Counted from the first letter of the stretch, positions 53,969-63,570 are shown. The stretch: DNA of 64,000 bases from Sphingomonas lycopersici (GCF_026130605.1 NZ_JANFAU010000003.1:186001-250000); one strand, 5' to 3'. Program-made: numbers and translations. Notes: generated by a model not told the origin, from the letters alone.

Positions 53969-54134
53969 GGCACAGCCCCCCAGATTATTTTTCGATTCGC
54001 CGCACAGCTAGCCGATCGCACGGGGGGCGAAAGCTGATGGCGGAACTTCATCAGCCCATACCAAAACAGGTATAGGGTTGCCGGCGTCGCGAGCTTTCCG
54101 ATTATGACCCGGGAATAAAAGCGAAAAGCGGGCG

Positions 54135-55148
54135 ATGAATCCTGATCGGCGAACGATTCTGGCGGCAATCGGCGGCGCGATGCTGCTGCCGCGCATCGCA
54201 CAGGCGCGCGACCAGCGCCCGCTACGCGTCATGCTGCTCGGCCAATCGTTGATCCAGCGCGCGATCTGTGACGACGGCTGGCCGGGAATGGCCGCGATCG
54301 CCGCGCTGCTGCGCCGCGCCGATGTGGTCTTCACCGATCTGGAAACCCCGATCGAGGGCGAGGGCGCGGGCGAACCGACCCGCAGCGATGCAACGCTCCA
54401 CCACGCCCCGCCCGCGGTGCTCGATTGCCTCAGGGCGCTCGGCGTCACGCTGGTGACGACCGCCAACAACCACGCCTGGGATCTCGGCACCGGCGGAATC
54501 CTCTCGACGATCGACGCGCTCGATCGGCACGGGATCGTCCATGCGGGATCGGGGCGCGATCTGGACGCCGCGGCGGCGCCCGCCATTCAGCAGACACCCC
54601 ACGGCGGCTTTGCGCTGGTCGCGGCGGCGGCTGGCGCGATTCGCCCCGACGCGGCCGCCGCAGCCGATCATCCCGGGGTGAACGAACTGCGTCGCGGCGT
54701 TGACGGCTCGCTCGAACCCGAAGATGTCGCGCGGGTGCTCGCCGCGATCCGCACCGTGCGCGCTTCAGGCGCGACCGTGTTGATGTGTCTCCACAACCAT
54801 TATTGGGAACCGGTGCAGAGCGATACGCCGGTGTGGCAGAAAGCATTCGCGCGCGCCTGTGCCGACGCCGGGGCGGCGGCGTTCGTCGGGCATGGCACGC
54901 CCGCGATGCAGCGCGACGAATTCTATCGCGGCGCGCCGCTGTTTCACGGGCTCGGCAATTTCATCTTCCAGACGCGCAAGGCCGACGGCGCCTATGGCGC
55001 ATCGGCGTGGCAATCGGTGATCGTCGACGCGCGTTTCGCCCACGGTCGGTTCGTCGACGCCCGGTTTCACCCGATCCGATTGGATGCGACGAAGCGCGGC
55101 GAATATTCGTCCGGCGCACCGGAACTGGTGCCGTCGGGCGCTCTCTGA
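54135..55148 (+). CDS. CapA-family metallophosphatase-like protein
   Basis: The 337-aa protein has a twin-arginine-like N-terminus (MNPDRRTILAAIGGAMLLPR), then VVFTDLETPI, TTANNHAWDLG (Asn111, Asn112, His113, Asp116), LMCLHNHYWEP and VGHGTPAMQ, followed by LFHGLGNFIF. These are the metal-site elements of CapA/PgsA proteins used in poly-glutamate synthesis and related calcineurin-like enzymes. The first metal motif, normally Gly-Asp, reads LLGQSL (Gln37), so one ligand is changed. It is divergent from the TonB receptor operon and may share its regulation. Confidence 0.85.
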   Translation: MNPDRRTILAAIGGAMLLPRIAQARDQRPLRVMLLGQSLIQRAICDDGWPGMAAIAALLRRADVVFTDLETPIEGEGAGEPTRSDATLHHAPPAVLDCLRALGVTLVTTANNHAWDLGTGGILSTIDALDRHGIVHAGSGRDLDAAAAPAIQQTPHGGFALVAAAAGAIRPDAAAAADHPGVNELRRGVDGSLEPEDVARVLAAIRTVRASGATVLMCLHNHYWEPVQSDTPVWQKAFARACADAGAAAFVGHGTPAMQRDEFYRGAPLFHGLGNFIFQTRKADGAYGASAWQSVIVDARFAHGRFVDARFHPIRLDATKRGEYSSGAPELVPSGAL

Positions 55149-55398
55149 CGGGATGCGAAACAAGAGACATCGCGCACAGAAACAATATTAACGGCCTTAC
55201 CCTCGCAGCCAATGCTCGTTAACTATAATTCACTCAACGCACCTCCGAATCTCATCTCCCAAAATGGGACACGGCCCCTTTTGTTAACCTTGAATCAATT
55301 TACGAAAGATTACAAAGCCACTCCCGTCAGCGCTCCGGTTTCGGCCCACCCTTTCCACATCGGGACCAAGGCGCACATAGCGACGGGGGTTCGATCAG

Positions 55399-56154
55399 AT
55401 GAAAGCATTGTCTCTAGGCTTGGCGTTGGCCTTCTCCATCACCGCCAGTTCGTCGGCGATGGCCGCCACCTTCATCACCGGCACGACCACGATCAACGGC
55501 GTGACGCTCAATTTCTCGCCGAGCCCGGTCAACCTGACCGACAAGATCAAGGGCAATGGCGCGACGAGTGCCAACAACCTGCCGCTCATCACCGACAGCG
55601 GCTATCTCGTCGATTTCTCGTCGCCGGATAAGCTGAAGCAGTCGGGCGGCGCGGGCTTCGCGAGCGTCTCGGGCATCGGCAACGGCGCCAACAGCGCGGG
55701 CTTCTCGTCGCTGACGATCGATCCGCGCGGGTCGAGCGCCGGCTACACCGGTTTCGACGGCTTCACCGCGATCAACTTCGGGCTCGACGCGCTCGGCAAG
55801 GGCAACAACACCTATTACGGCGATATCGTGCTCAACCTGCTCGCGGGCGGATCGATCACCTTCCAGAACGTGGCGATCCAGACCAACGGCAACCAGCATT
55901 TCGGGATTTCTTCCGACGACAACCGGATTTTCTCCTCGATCGAGTTCGAAAATCTGTGGAGCTACGGCAAAAAGAACAGCGTGGTGTCGCAGAAGTTCGA
56001 CAGCCTGAAGCAGGTCTCGATCGACCTTTCCAACGCCTCCGTCACGCCCGGCGTGCCCGAGCCGGCGACCTGGACGATGATGATCATCGGCTTCGGCGCG
56101 GTCGGCGGGGTGATGCGCAAGCGCAAGGTCAAGACCTCGGTCGCTTATTCCTGA
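55399..56154 (+). CDS. PEPxxWA-CTERM sorted surface or secreted protein
   Basis: This 251-aa protein starts with a signal peptide (MKALSLGLALAFSITASSSAMA), followed by a Gly/Asn/Ser/Thr-rich beta domain without further homology that I recognise. The C-terminus has the sorting signal VPEPATWTMMIIGFGAVGG and basic MRKRKVK tail, the PEPxxWA variant recognised by exosortase/EpsH systems, which are typical in sphingomonads. No exosortase is in the window. The gene is preceded by about 250 bp of AT-richer DNA and followed by a strong terminator. Confidence 0.9.
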   Translation: MKALSLGLALAFSITASSSAMAATFITGTTTINGVTLNFSPSPVNLTDKIKGNGATSANNLPLITDSGYLVDFSSPDKLKQSGGAGFASVSGIGNGANSAGFSSLTIDPRGSSAGYTGFDGFTAINFGLDALGKGNNTYYGDIVLNLLAGGSITFQNVAIQTNGNQHFGISSDDNRIFSSIEFENLWSYGKKNSVVSQKFDSLKQVSIDLSNASVTPGVPEPATWTMMIIGFGAVGGVMRKRKVKTSVAYS

Positions 56155-56178
56155 TCGCCGACAGACCGACATCGAAAA

Positions 56179-56213
56179 GGCCCCGTCGCCCGGCGCGACG
56201 GGGCCCTTTTTTT
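56179..56213 (+). terminator. Rho-independent terminator
   Basis: GGCCCCGTCGC, five-base loop, GCGACGGGGCC gives a perfect 11-bp stem, followed by C and seven T. It ends the PEP-CTERM gene. Confidence 0.93.
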
Positions 56214-56366
56214 GATTCCCGCGCCCCGCTCCGGGCCAATCGCAGCACCCCTCCCGCCCATCCTGTACAACCGCTACGCCGTCCGCCGGAGCCGGCAATG
56301 AGGTTTCCGAAAGCGCGCGCTCCCGACCCGACTCGAAATTCCGCTACGTCACCCGAAGTTTGCGCC

Positions 56367-56395
56367 TTGACGTTTACAGGCTAAGTAATTTTAAT
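56367..56395 (+). promoter_or_regulatory. Candidate housekeeping promoter for the TonB receptor gene
   Basis: TTGACG (56367-56372), a 17-bp spacer and TTTAAT (56390-56395) resemble the sigma-70 consensus. The region is AT-rich within the 402-bp gap and would give a leader of about 155 bases. Nothing else is seen in the gap after the terminator. Confidence 0.55.
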
Positions 56396-56556
56396 AGCCC
56401 CGCGAGTCATTTATGTACCGTGCTCCCTTGGCGGCTCGGGGGAGCGAGTAATAAAATCACTAACCAAGGCCGCGGGTCATGATGCCCGGATAAGGCGCGG
56501 TCAAAGGCCGCGCGACGGGAGGGGAACGGGGTTCGGTTCACTAGGGAGGGGGTTCC

Positions 56557-59136
56557 ATGTCGGAACGTTTTTACAATATGTCCTGTACCACTGCTCGGCG
56601 TACGACCGCGGCCATGCTGCTGCTGACGTCGTCGCTTTGCTATCCGGCGATCGCCGCCGCGCAGACCGCGCCTGCCCCCGCGCCCGAGGCGAGCGCGCCG
56701 CCGGCCGCCGCGGCCGATCCCAATGAAATCGTCGTCACCGCGCTGAAGCGCGCGACCAATATCCAGCAGACCCCGCTCGCCATTTCGGCGGTGACCGCCG
56801 AAACGCTGACCAAGCAGAATATCACCGACTCGGCGGCGCTGAGCCGCATCGCCCCGGGCCTGCAGATCAACGAAAACGCCAACGGCGGCAGCCGCGTCAT
56901 CATCCGCAACCTCTATGCCACCGGCGAGGCGCTGGTCGGGATCTATTATGACGACGTCCCGCTGAGCGGCACCGGCGGCGTCTCGAACGATGCCGGCGGC
57001 ACCCAGCCGAGCCTGCGCCTGTTCGACGTCGAGCGCGCCGAAGTGCTGCGCGGCCCGCAGGGCACGCTCTATGGCGCGGGCTCGATGGGCGGCACGATGC
57101 GCATCATCTTCGCCAAGCCCAAGCTCGACCGCTACGAAGGCGCAATCGACGCGCAGATCAACACCGCCACCGGCAGCGACGGCGCGATCGGGCGGCAGGT
57201 CAACGGGATGGTCAATATCCCGGTGATCAAGGACCTGATCGGCGTCCGCGCGGTCGGCTATTATGACCGCACCGCGGGCTATATCGACAACACGCTGCTC
57301 GGCCTGAAGAACATCAACACTAACAAGAGCTACGGCGGACGCGTCACCGCGCGGATCAAGCCGGCCGACAATATCACGCTCGACCTGATGGCAGTCTATC
57401 AGGACCGCAAGGGCGCAGGGACGAGCTGGAACTATACCGAATATCAGCTGACCGGAAAGAAATTCGATCAGACGCTGCTGATGCAGCAGCCGCAGGAAGA
57501 CCGGATGAAACTGTTCTCCGGCACGCTCAACTGGGACATGGACTTCGCGACGCTGACGGTCGCCGCCTCCTATTCCGATCGCAAGCTGCAATATAAGTTC
57601 GACTATACGCCCTATTTCTCGAAATGGCAGTCGGTGAACCATACCCGCGGCCTGGTCCCCGCTTATACCGGCGCGGGCACGGCGATCCCGGGCTATGCCG
57701 CCTTCGTGAGCGATTGCAACGCGGGCTTCATCGCGGGCACCACCTGTAACGGCGCCGGCTATCAGGCATTGGTCAACGGCTATGGCAACAGCACGACCTA
57801 TCAGCCGCAGTCGAACAAGACTTCGACCGAAGAAATCCGCCTCGCGGACGATCGCCACGACTTCAAATGGACGGTCGGCTTCTATCACAGCTACCGCAAG
57901 AACTATACCGAATCGATCCTGAGCCCGGCCGATCCCGTCACCGGTATCCAGCTTTACCCGGTCGGCTTCCCGGCGGGCAATGTCTATACGGTCGGGGTCG
58001 ACAGTGTCGGGCTGGATCGCACGATCGACGACCGGCTCGAACAATATGCGGGCTTTGCGGAAGGCACCTGGGACGCTACCGACAAACTCAGCCTGACCGC
58101 CGGCATCCGCTATTTCAACTACAAGAAGCGGACGACCTCGACCGTCCTCATCCCCAGCTATATCGCGGGCAACACGCGTCAGGCACCGCTGACCACCGGG
58201 GGCGATGAGAACGGCAAGCTGCTGAAGTTCAGCGCCAATTACAAGTTCAACCGTGACGTGATGTTCTACGTCTCGGCGACGCAGGGCTATCGTCCCGGCG
58301 GCGTGAACCAGACATTGGGCCTGCCGAGCTATGCCGCCGTCTATAGCTCGGACTCGGTGTGGAACTACGAAGCCGGTCTCAAGACCTCTTGGTTCGATCG
58401 CAAGGTGGTGCTGAACGTTGATGCGTTCCGCATGGACTGGACCAACATGCAGGTCTCGGCGTCGTTCAACAATGCGTTCGGGTTCATCACCAACAGCTCG
58501 AGCCCGGCGCGGATCCAGGGCATCGAATTCGACACCGCCTTCTACCCGGTCGACCGGCTGTCGCTGAAGGTGTCGGGCAGCTATATCGACGCCAAGCTGA
58601 AGGGCGATCAGTCGCTGCCGAGCGGCATCGCGCAATGCCCGATTCCCTATGACGGCTCGCTCGGCTGCGCGGCGATCGCCGCGGGCAAGTCGGGCGATCC
58701 GATCCCCTATTCGCCGAAGTGGACGCTCCAGGCCAGCGCCGACTATAGTACGCCGGTCGGCGACGATCTGGAGATCATCTATCACGGCGATCTCAGCTAT
58801 CGCAGCAGCGCGCTGACCACCTACGATTTGCCGCGATATGCCCGCAATTATCCGAATGGCCCGGGCGGCACGCCGGGCGGCGCGGCGCTCTATACCCTGC
58901 CGGGTTTCGCCACGGTCGGGTTGCGCGTCGGGCTGGAGAAGGATCAGGGCCGCTGGGGCGTCTATCTGTTCGCCAACAACCTGTTCAACACGATCGGCCT
59001 CGTCAACCTGACCAACGGCCAGGCCAGCGCGACCCAGCTTGGCTGGCGTTACAACGGCAATGTCGTCAAGCCGAACTTCGCGGTCACCACCGCGCCGCGC
59101 GTGGTAGGCCTGCAGGTCATGGCCAAGTTCAAGTGA
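56557..59136 (+). CDS. TonB-dependent outer-membrane receptor
   Basis: The 859-aa protein has a signal peptide (MSERFYNMSCTTARRTTAAM, hydrophobic core ending AAAQ), EIVVTALKRATNIQQTPLAI as TonB-box and plug start, plug motifs RVIIRNLYATGEALVGIYYD, RAEVLRGPQGTLYGAGSMGG, and a barrel ending VVGLQVMAKFK. The IQQTPLAISA plug class is widespread for organic ligands in sphingomonads. AGGGAGGGGG precedes the ATG. Downstream are a large BNR-propeller protein and a heme uptake unit; a heme or glycan ligand is possible but unproved. Confidence 0.94.
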   Translation: MSERFYNMSCTTARRTTAAMLLLTSSLCYPAIAAAQTAPAPAPEASAPPAAAADPNEIVVTALKRATNIQQTPLAISAVTAETLTKQNITDSAALSRIAPGLQINENANGGSRVIIRNLYATGEALVGIYYDDVPLSGTGGVSNDAGGTQPSLRLFDVERAEVLRGPQGTLYGAGSMGGTMRIIFAKPKLDRYEGAIDAQINTATGSDGAIGRQVNGMVNIPVIKDLIGVRAVGYYDRTAGYIDNTLLGLKNINTNKSYGGRVTARIKPADNITLDLMAVYQDRKGAGTSWNYTEYQLTGKKFDQTLLMQQPQEDRMKLFSGTLNWDMDFATLTVAASYSDRKLQYKFDYTPYFSKWQSVNHTRGLVPAYTGAGTAIPGYAAFVSDCNAGFIAGTTCNGAGYQALVNGYGNSTTYQPQSNKTSTEEIRLADDRHDFKWTVGFYHSYRKNYTESILSPADPVTGIQLYPVGFPAGNVYTVGVDSVGLDRTIDDRLEQYAGFAEGTWDATDKLSLTAGIRYFNYKKRTTSTVLIPSYIAGNTRQAPLTTGGDENGKLLKFSANYKFNRDVMFYVSATQGYRPGGVNQTLGLPSYAAVYSSDSVWNYEAGLKTSWFDRKVVLNVDAFRMDWTNMQVSASFNNAFGFITNSSSPARIQGIEFDTAFYPVDRLSLKVSGSYIDAKLKGDQSLPSGIAQCPIPYDGSLGCAAIAAGKSGDPIPYSPKWTLQASADYSTPVGDDLEIIYHGDLSYRSSALTTYDLPRYARNYPNGPGGTPGGAALYTLPGFATVGLRVGLEKDQGRWGVYLFANNLFNTIGLVNLTNGQASATQLGWRYNGNVVKPNFAVTTAPRVVGLQVMAKFK

Positions 59137-59146
59137 GGCCGGCGGT

Positions 59147-59185
59147 CGGCATCCCGATGTGGCCTGTGGCCGCATCGGGGTGCCG
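59147..59185. terminator. Long hairpin after the TonB receptor gene
   Basis: An 18-bp stem (CGGCATCCCGATGTGGCC against its partner, two G-U pairs) with a three-base loop lies 10 bp after the stop codon. No T-tract follows, so it may be a partial terminator or an mRNA-stabilising hairpin rather than a full stop. Confidence 0.55.
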
Positions 59186-59237
59186 GTCACGGCTTTGCCC
59201 ACGCCATTAAATACCACGACAATACAGCAATAAGCGC

Positions 59238-59255
59238 CCGTCTCCTGAGAGACGG
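59238..59255 (+). promoter_or_regulatory. Leader hairpin before the BNR-propeller gene
   Basis: CCGTCTC-CTGA-GAGACGG is a perfect 7-bp stem with a four-base loop, ending 22 bp before the start codon and just ahead of the ribosome site (GGGAG). Confidence 0.35.
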
Positions 59256-59277
59256 ATGAATATCAAACGGGGAGCCG

Positions 59278-62200
59278 ATGATGAAGAAGAAGGTAGTTTT
59301 TGCGGCATATCTGCTAGCCGGTACGTCTCTCCTTCTATCGGCTCCGCTCGCTGCCAAGACCAAGCCCGCCAAACCCGCGGCCGAAAAGACCGCCGCCTCC
59401 CCGTTCGGCGGCATGGAATATCGCCAGCTTGGCCCGTTCCGCGGCGGGCGCGCCACCGGCGTTTCGGGGGTACCCGGCGATCCCACCACTTATTACGGCG
59501 GCATGGCCTCTGGCGGGGTGTGGAAGACGACCGACGCCGGGCGCACCTGGGTGCCGTTATGGGATAAATTCCCCGAGGCCGCGCCCGCGGTCGGCGCGCT
59601 GGTCGTCTCGCCCTCCAACCCCAATGTCATCTATGTCGGCACCGGCGAGGGCGGCGCGCCGCGCGGCAATGTGATCGGGGGCAACGGCGTCTACAAGTCG
59701 ACCGACGCGGGCAAGACCTGGGCGTTCGCCGGGCTGCGCGGCTCCGAATTCATCGGCCGGATGGCGATCAGCAACACCGATCCCAACCTCGTCTTCGTCG
59801 CGGCGGGCGGCCCCTTGTTCCGCGACGGCGGCGAGCGCGGCCTCTATCGCACCCGCGACGGCGGCAAGACGTGGGAGCGCGTGCTGTTCGTCGACGACAA
59901 GACCGGCGCGGTCGATGTGCAGATCGATCCGGGCAATCCCAATATCGTCTGGGCGGCGATGTGGCAGGTGCATCGCAAGCCGTGGATCATGGAAAGCGGC
60001 GGCCCCGGCAGCGGGCTCTATCGCTCGACCGACGGCGGCACCACCTGGCAGAAGATGACCGGCAACGGGCTGCCCGAGGGCATCCTCGGCAAGATCGGGG
60101 TCGCGCCGACCGCCGATCCGAAGCGCGTCTATGCGCTGATCGAGGCCGAAAAGGGCGGGCTCTATCGCACCGACGACGGCGGCGCATCGTGGCAGCTCAT
60201 CAACAGCGACAATGAATATCGCCAGCGCGCCTGGTATTACACCAACGTCTTCGCCGACCCGAAAGACCCCAACAAGGTGTTCGTGATGAACACCGGCGCG
60301 TATAAGTCGACCGACGGCGGCAAGACCTTCAAGTCGATGCCGACCTTCCACGGCGACAACCACCAATTGTGGATCAACCCGCTCGACACGCGGTATATGG
60401 TCAACAGCAACGACGGCGCGGTCAACGTCTCGGTCAACGGCGGCGAAAGCTGGACGCAGGGGGACAACCAGCCGACCGGGCAGATCTATCACATCGCGGT
60501 CGACAATCAGGTGCCGTACAATATCTACGGCGCGCAGCAGGACAATACGAGCGTCCGCATCGCCTCGGCGAGCGTGACCGGCGGGATCACGATGCGCGAC
60601 TGGCGCCCGGTGGGCGGCGGCGAGAGCGGCTATATCATCCCCGATCCGAAGGACCCGCATATCGTCATCGGCGGGAGCTATTGGGGCGAGGTATCGCGCT
60701 TCGACGACCGCACCGGGCAGGCGATCCCGATCAAGCCGTGGCCGCACGAGACGATGGGCTGGGCGCCGAAGGACGTGAAGCATCGCGGCCAGTGGACCGA
60801 ACCGCTCCTCTTCTCGCCGCACGATCCCAAGGTGCTCTATAACGCCAATGAAGTGGTGTATAAGACGACCAACGACGGCCAATCGTGGGAGATCATCTCG
60901 CCCGATCTGACGCGCAACGACAAGTCGAAGCAGCTTTCCTCGGGCGGCCCGCTGACCAAGGACAATACCAGCGTCGAGCTGTACGGCACGGTCTTCTCGC
61001 TCGCCGAATCCCCGGCGCAGAAGGATCTGTTGTGGGCCGGCACCGACGACGGCCTCATTCAGATGACCAGCGACGGCGGCAAGGCGTGGTCCAACGTCAC
61101 CCCGAAGGACATGCCCGAATGGGGCACGGTCGACATGGTCGAGCCGCATCCGCACAAGCCGGGCACGGCCTATATCGCGGTCGAGCGGCACAAGCTGGGC
61201 GATTACAAGCCCTATGCCTTCCGCACCGACGATTTCGGCAAATCCTGGACCTCGATCACCGACGGGTTGCCGGCGGACGCCTATGTCCATGTCGTCCGCG
61301 CCGATCCGGAGCGCGAGGGGCTGCTTTACGCCGGCACCGAGAACGGGATTTTCTTCTCGTTCGACGACGGCGCGCATTGGAAGCCGCTCCAGCTTAACCT
61401 GCCGCGGGTGCCGATCCACGATCTCGTCGTCCACGCCGGCGACATTGCGGTGGCGACGCACGGCCGCGCCTTCTGGGTGCTCGATGACGTGAGCCCGCTA
61501 CGGCAATGGTCGGCGGCAGTCGAGCAGGCGCCGGTGCATCTGTTCAAGCCGCGCCAGACGATCCGCATGGTCTTCACCGGGCGCGGGGATTCGAACACCA
61601 AATTCACCGGCGCCAATCCGCCGCAGGGGACGATCCTCTATTACAACCTCAAGCAGGATGTTTCGCCCGAGGCGATCAAGCTCGAGATCCTCGACGCCTC
61701 GGACAAGGTGATCCGCACCTTCAAGCCGACCAGCAAGCCGGCGCATAAGGACAAGGATGAGGACGACGACGAGGAAGGCTGGGGCCCGCCGCCGCCGATC
61801 CCGCTCAGCACCACGGCGGGGCTGCATCGCTTCGCCTGGGATATGCGCGTCCAGGGGCCGGTGCATGTGCCCAAACTGGCGATGTGGCACGCCTCGACGC
61901 TCGGGCCGGTCGCCATTCCGGGGCAGTATAAGGCGCGGCTCACCGTCAACGGCAAGGCGCAGACCCAGCCGATCGAGATCGTCGCCAATCCCAACGTCAA
62001 GCTGACCCAGGCCCAGCTCAAGGAGCAGTTCGACCTCGCGATGGCGGTCAACCGCGAATTGAGCGAGGTGCAGAATGCGGTGCTGGAAATCCGCCAGCTC
62101 CACGAGAAGCTCGCCGAAGTCCGCAAGGAAGCGGGCGGCAAGGCCGAACTCGTCGCTGCGGCCGACGCGCTCGACGGCAAGGTCAATGCGATCGAAGATA

Positions 62201-62481
62201 AATTGACGCAGAAATTGTCGGTCGCGAATGAGGATCCGCTCAACTTCCCGATCCGGCTCAACAACCAGCTCGCCTCGCTCGCGCTGACCGTCGGCACCGG
62301 GGACAATCCGCCGACCCAGCAGGCGCGGCAGGAGTTCGACGATCTCAAGCAGCAGGCGACCGCCTATCTCGCCGAATGGAACCAGCTGAAGTCGGGCGAC
62401 CTCGCCAGCTTCAACACCCAGATCGGGCAGGCCAGGCTCAAGCCGATCACGATCACGCCGCACGTTTCGACGGGGATTTGA
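59278..62481 (+). CDS. Secreted BNR/sortilin-type beta-propeller protein
   Basis: The 1067-aa protein starts with a signal peptide (MMKKKVVFAAYLLAGTSLLL). About eleven Asp-box (BNR) motifs of the form S/T-x-D-x-G-x-T-W are visible (KTTDAGRTW, KSTDAGKTW, RTRDGGKTW, RSTDGGTTW, KTTNDGQSW, RTDDFGKSW), giving one or two propellers up to about residue 740, like the VPS10/sortilin-type proteins annotated as glycosyl hydrolases. An acidic low-complexity insert (DKDEDDDEE) and a C-terminal helical domain (QLKEQFDLAMAVNRELSEVQ) follow. It is presumably outside the cell or periplasmic and may bind the same ligand as the preceding TonB receptor. No catalytic residues are identified. Confidence 0.85.
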   Translation: MMKKKVVFAAYLLAGTSLLLSAPLAAKTKPAKPAAEKTAASPFGGMEYRQLGPFRGGRATGVSGVPGDPTTYYGGMASGGVWKTTDAGRTWVPLWDKFPEAAPAVGALVVSPSNPNVIYVGTGEGGAPRGNVIGGNGVYKSTDAGKTWAFAGLRGSEFIGRMAISNTDPNLVFVAAGGPLFRDGGERGLYRTRDGGKTWERVLFVDDKTGAVDVQIDPGNPNIVWAAMWQVHRKPWIMESGGPGSGLYRSTDGGTTWQKMTGNGLPEGILGKIGVAPTADPKRVYALIEAEKGGLYRTDDGGASWQLINSDNEYRQRAWYYTNVFADPKDPNKVFVMNTGAYKSTDGGKTFKSMPTFHGDNHQLWINPLDTRYMVNSNDGAVNVSVNGGESWTQGDNQPTGQIYHIAVDNQVPYNIYGAQQDNTSVRIASASVTGGITMRDWRPVGGGESGYIIPDPKDPHIVIGGSYWGEVSRFDDRTGQAIPIKPWPHETMGWAPKDVKHRGQWTEPLLFSPHDPKVLYNANEVVYKTTNDGQSWEIISPDLTRNDKSKQLSSGGPLTKDNTSVELYGTVFSLAESPAQKDLLWAGTDDGLIQMTSDGGKAWSNVTPKDMPEWGTVDMVEPHPHKPGTAYIAVERHKLGDYKPYAFRTDDFGKSWTSITDGLPADAYVHVVRADPEREGLLYAGTENGIFFSFDDGAHWKPLQLNLPRVPIHDLVVHAGDIAVATHGRAFWVLDDVSPLRQWSAAVEQAPVHLFKPRQTIRMVFTGRGDSNTKFTGANPPQGTILYYNLKQDVSPEAIKLEILDASDKVIRTFKPTSKPAHKDKDEDDDEEGWGPPPPIPLSTTAGLHRFAWDMRVQGPVHVPKLAMWHASTLGPVAIPGQYKARLTVNGKAQTQPIEIVANPNVKLTQAQLKEQFDLAMAVNRELSEVQNAVLEIRQLHEKLAEVRKEAGGKAELVAAADALDGKVNAIEDKLTQKLSVANEDPLNFPIRLNNQLASLALTVGTGDNPPTQQARQEFDDLKQQATAYLAEWNQLKSGDLASFNTQIGQARLKPITITPHVSTGI

Positions 62482-62495
62482 TCGTTATGGGGAGG

Positions 62496-62525
62496 GGCGT
62501 CGCTTGCACCGGCGGCGCCTTTCCT
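62496..62525 (+). terminator. Candidate terminator after the BNR-propeller gene
   Basis: GGCGTCGC, eight-base loop, GCGGCGCC (one G-U pair) and then TTTCCTC, 14 bp after the stop codon. The T-tract is short. Confidence 0.5.
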
Positions 62526-62558
62526 CAATCATTCAGAAGTCGGTTCTCGACGTCCTAT

Positions 62559-62643
62559 CCCCGTTCGGGCTGAGCCTGTCGAAGCCCTGCACTTTCTTCC
62601 GATGAAGAAGGACAGCCCTTCGACAGGCTCAGGGCGAACGGGG
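62559..62643. repeat. Dispersed palindromic repeat (family A), second copy
   Basis: Inverted arms start CCCCGTTCGGGCTGAGCCTG on the left and end with the reverse counterpart on the right, with a short GATGAAGAAGG loop. The left arm and the CCCTGCACTTTC stretch are shared with the copy at 15354-15472. It lies upstream of hmuT. Confidence 0.85.
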
Positions 62644-62678
62644 GATGGGTTCGAACGATCCGGGGAGGATCCAGTAAC

Positions 62679-63569
62679 ATGTCCGCAAACCACCCCTCGC
62701 TTTCCCGCCGAGACGCCGGCCGGCTCCTGCTCGCCGCCGGCGCCGCGGCGGCGCTGCCAGCGCGCGGCCTTGCCGCCGGGCCAGGAAATCGGGTGGTGTG
62801 CGTTTCCAAGCAGATCAACGAGTTCATCTTCGATATCGGCGCGCAATCGCATCTCGTCGCGCGCGATCTCACCTCGATCTATCCGCCGCAGATCACCAGA
62901 TTGACCTCGGTCGGCTATCATCGCGCGCTGAGCGCGGAGGGCATCATCTCGATGCGCCCGAGCGTATTGCTCACTGACGGCAATGTCGGCCCCGACCCGG
63001 TGCTCGCGCAGGTCCGCTCGGTCGGCATTCCGATCGAGACGATGGCGCCGGGCGAGACCTTGCAGACCGCGCAGCAGCTGATGCTCAGGCTCGGCCGCTA
63101 TTTCGGGCGCGAGGCGGCGGCGAAGGCGATCGTCGCGCGCTGGCAGGCGGAAATGAAGACCGCGCTCGCCGCCGTGGCGCCCTATGCCAAGGCCCCCAAG
63201 CCGCGCGTGCTGATGATCCATTTCGGCCAGATCGGGAACACCTATCTCGGCCTCACGCGCGGCAGCGCCGCCGATCAGATCATCAATTGGGCGGGCGGGG
63301 TCAACGCGCTCGACCAGATGGGCGGGATGGCGCGGCTGACCCCGGAGATCATCGCGCGCGCCGCGCCCGACATCATCATCGCCACCGATGTCGGCTTCGA
63401 TCGCTATGGCTCTCCGGCGAAATTTCGTGACCTGCCCGGCGTCGGGCTGACCCCGGCGGCGAAGGCGCTGCGTATCCACCGCATCTTCGAAACCGAAATC
63501 ATGTATTTCGGCCCGCGCACCCCGGCGGCGCTGCGCAAGATCGCCGGCTGGCTGCATCCCGGGCGCTGA
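62679..63569 (+). CDS. hmuT: Heme ABC transporter periplasmic binding protein
   Basis: This 296-aa protein has a twin-arginine-like signal (LSRRDAGRLLLAAGAAAALP) and the HmuT pattern: LTSIYPPQITRLTSVGYHRA, LSAEGIISMRPSVLLTDGNV, MMIHFG-type strand and PKFR/GVGLTPAAKALR toward the end (VGYHRALSAEG is distinctive of heme-type binding proteins). It delivers heme to the permease encoded one base downstream. The promoter region includes a palindromic repeat; I could not identify a Fur box. GGGGAGG lies 11 bases before ATG. Confidence 0.88.
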   Translation: MSANHPSLSRRDAGRLLLAAGAAAALPARGLAAGPGNRVVCVSKQINEFIFDIGAQSHLVARDLTSIYPPQITRLTSVGYHRALSAEGIISMRPSVLLTDGNVGPDPVLAQVRSVGIPIETMAPGETLQTAQQLMLRLGRYFGREAAAKAIVARWQAEMKTALAAVAPYAKAPKPRVLMIHFGQIGNTYLGLTRGSAADQIINWAGGVNALDQMGGMARLTPEIIARAAPDIIIATDVGFDRYGSPAKFRDLPGVGLTPAAKALRIHRIFETEIMYFGPRTPAALRKIAGWLHPGR

Positions 63570-63570
63570 C

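Noticed and set aside
54060..54110. An inverted repeat (CCATACC with GGTATAGG) between the CapA-like and TonB receptor genes
   Set aside because: The arms differ by an inserted base and are short. It could be a LysR site, but the evidence is too weak to list.
56407..59217. A 936-codon open frame antisense to a TonB receptor
   Set aside because: Same codon-bias shadow effect; the translation is Arg/Asp/Ala-rich without domains, while the sense strand has a full receptor with signal peptide and ribosome site.
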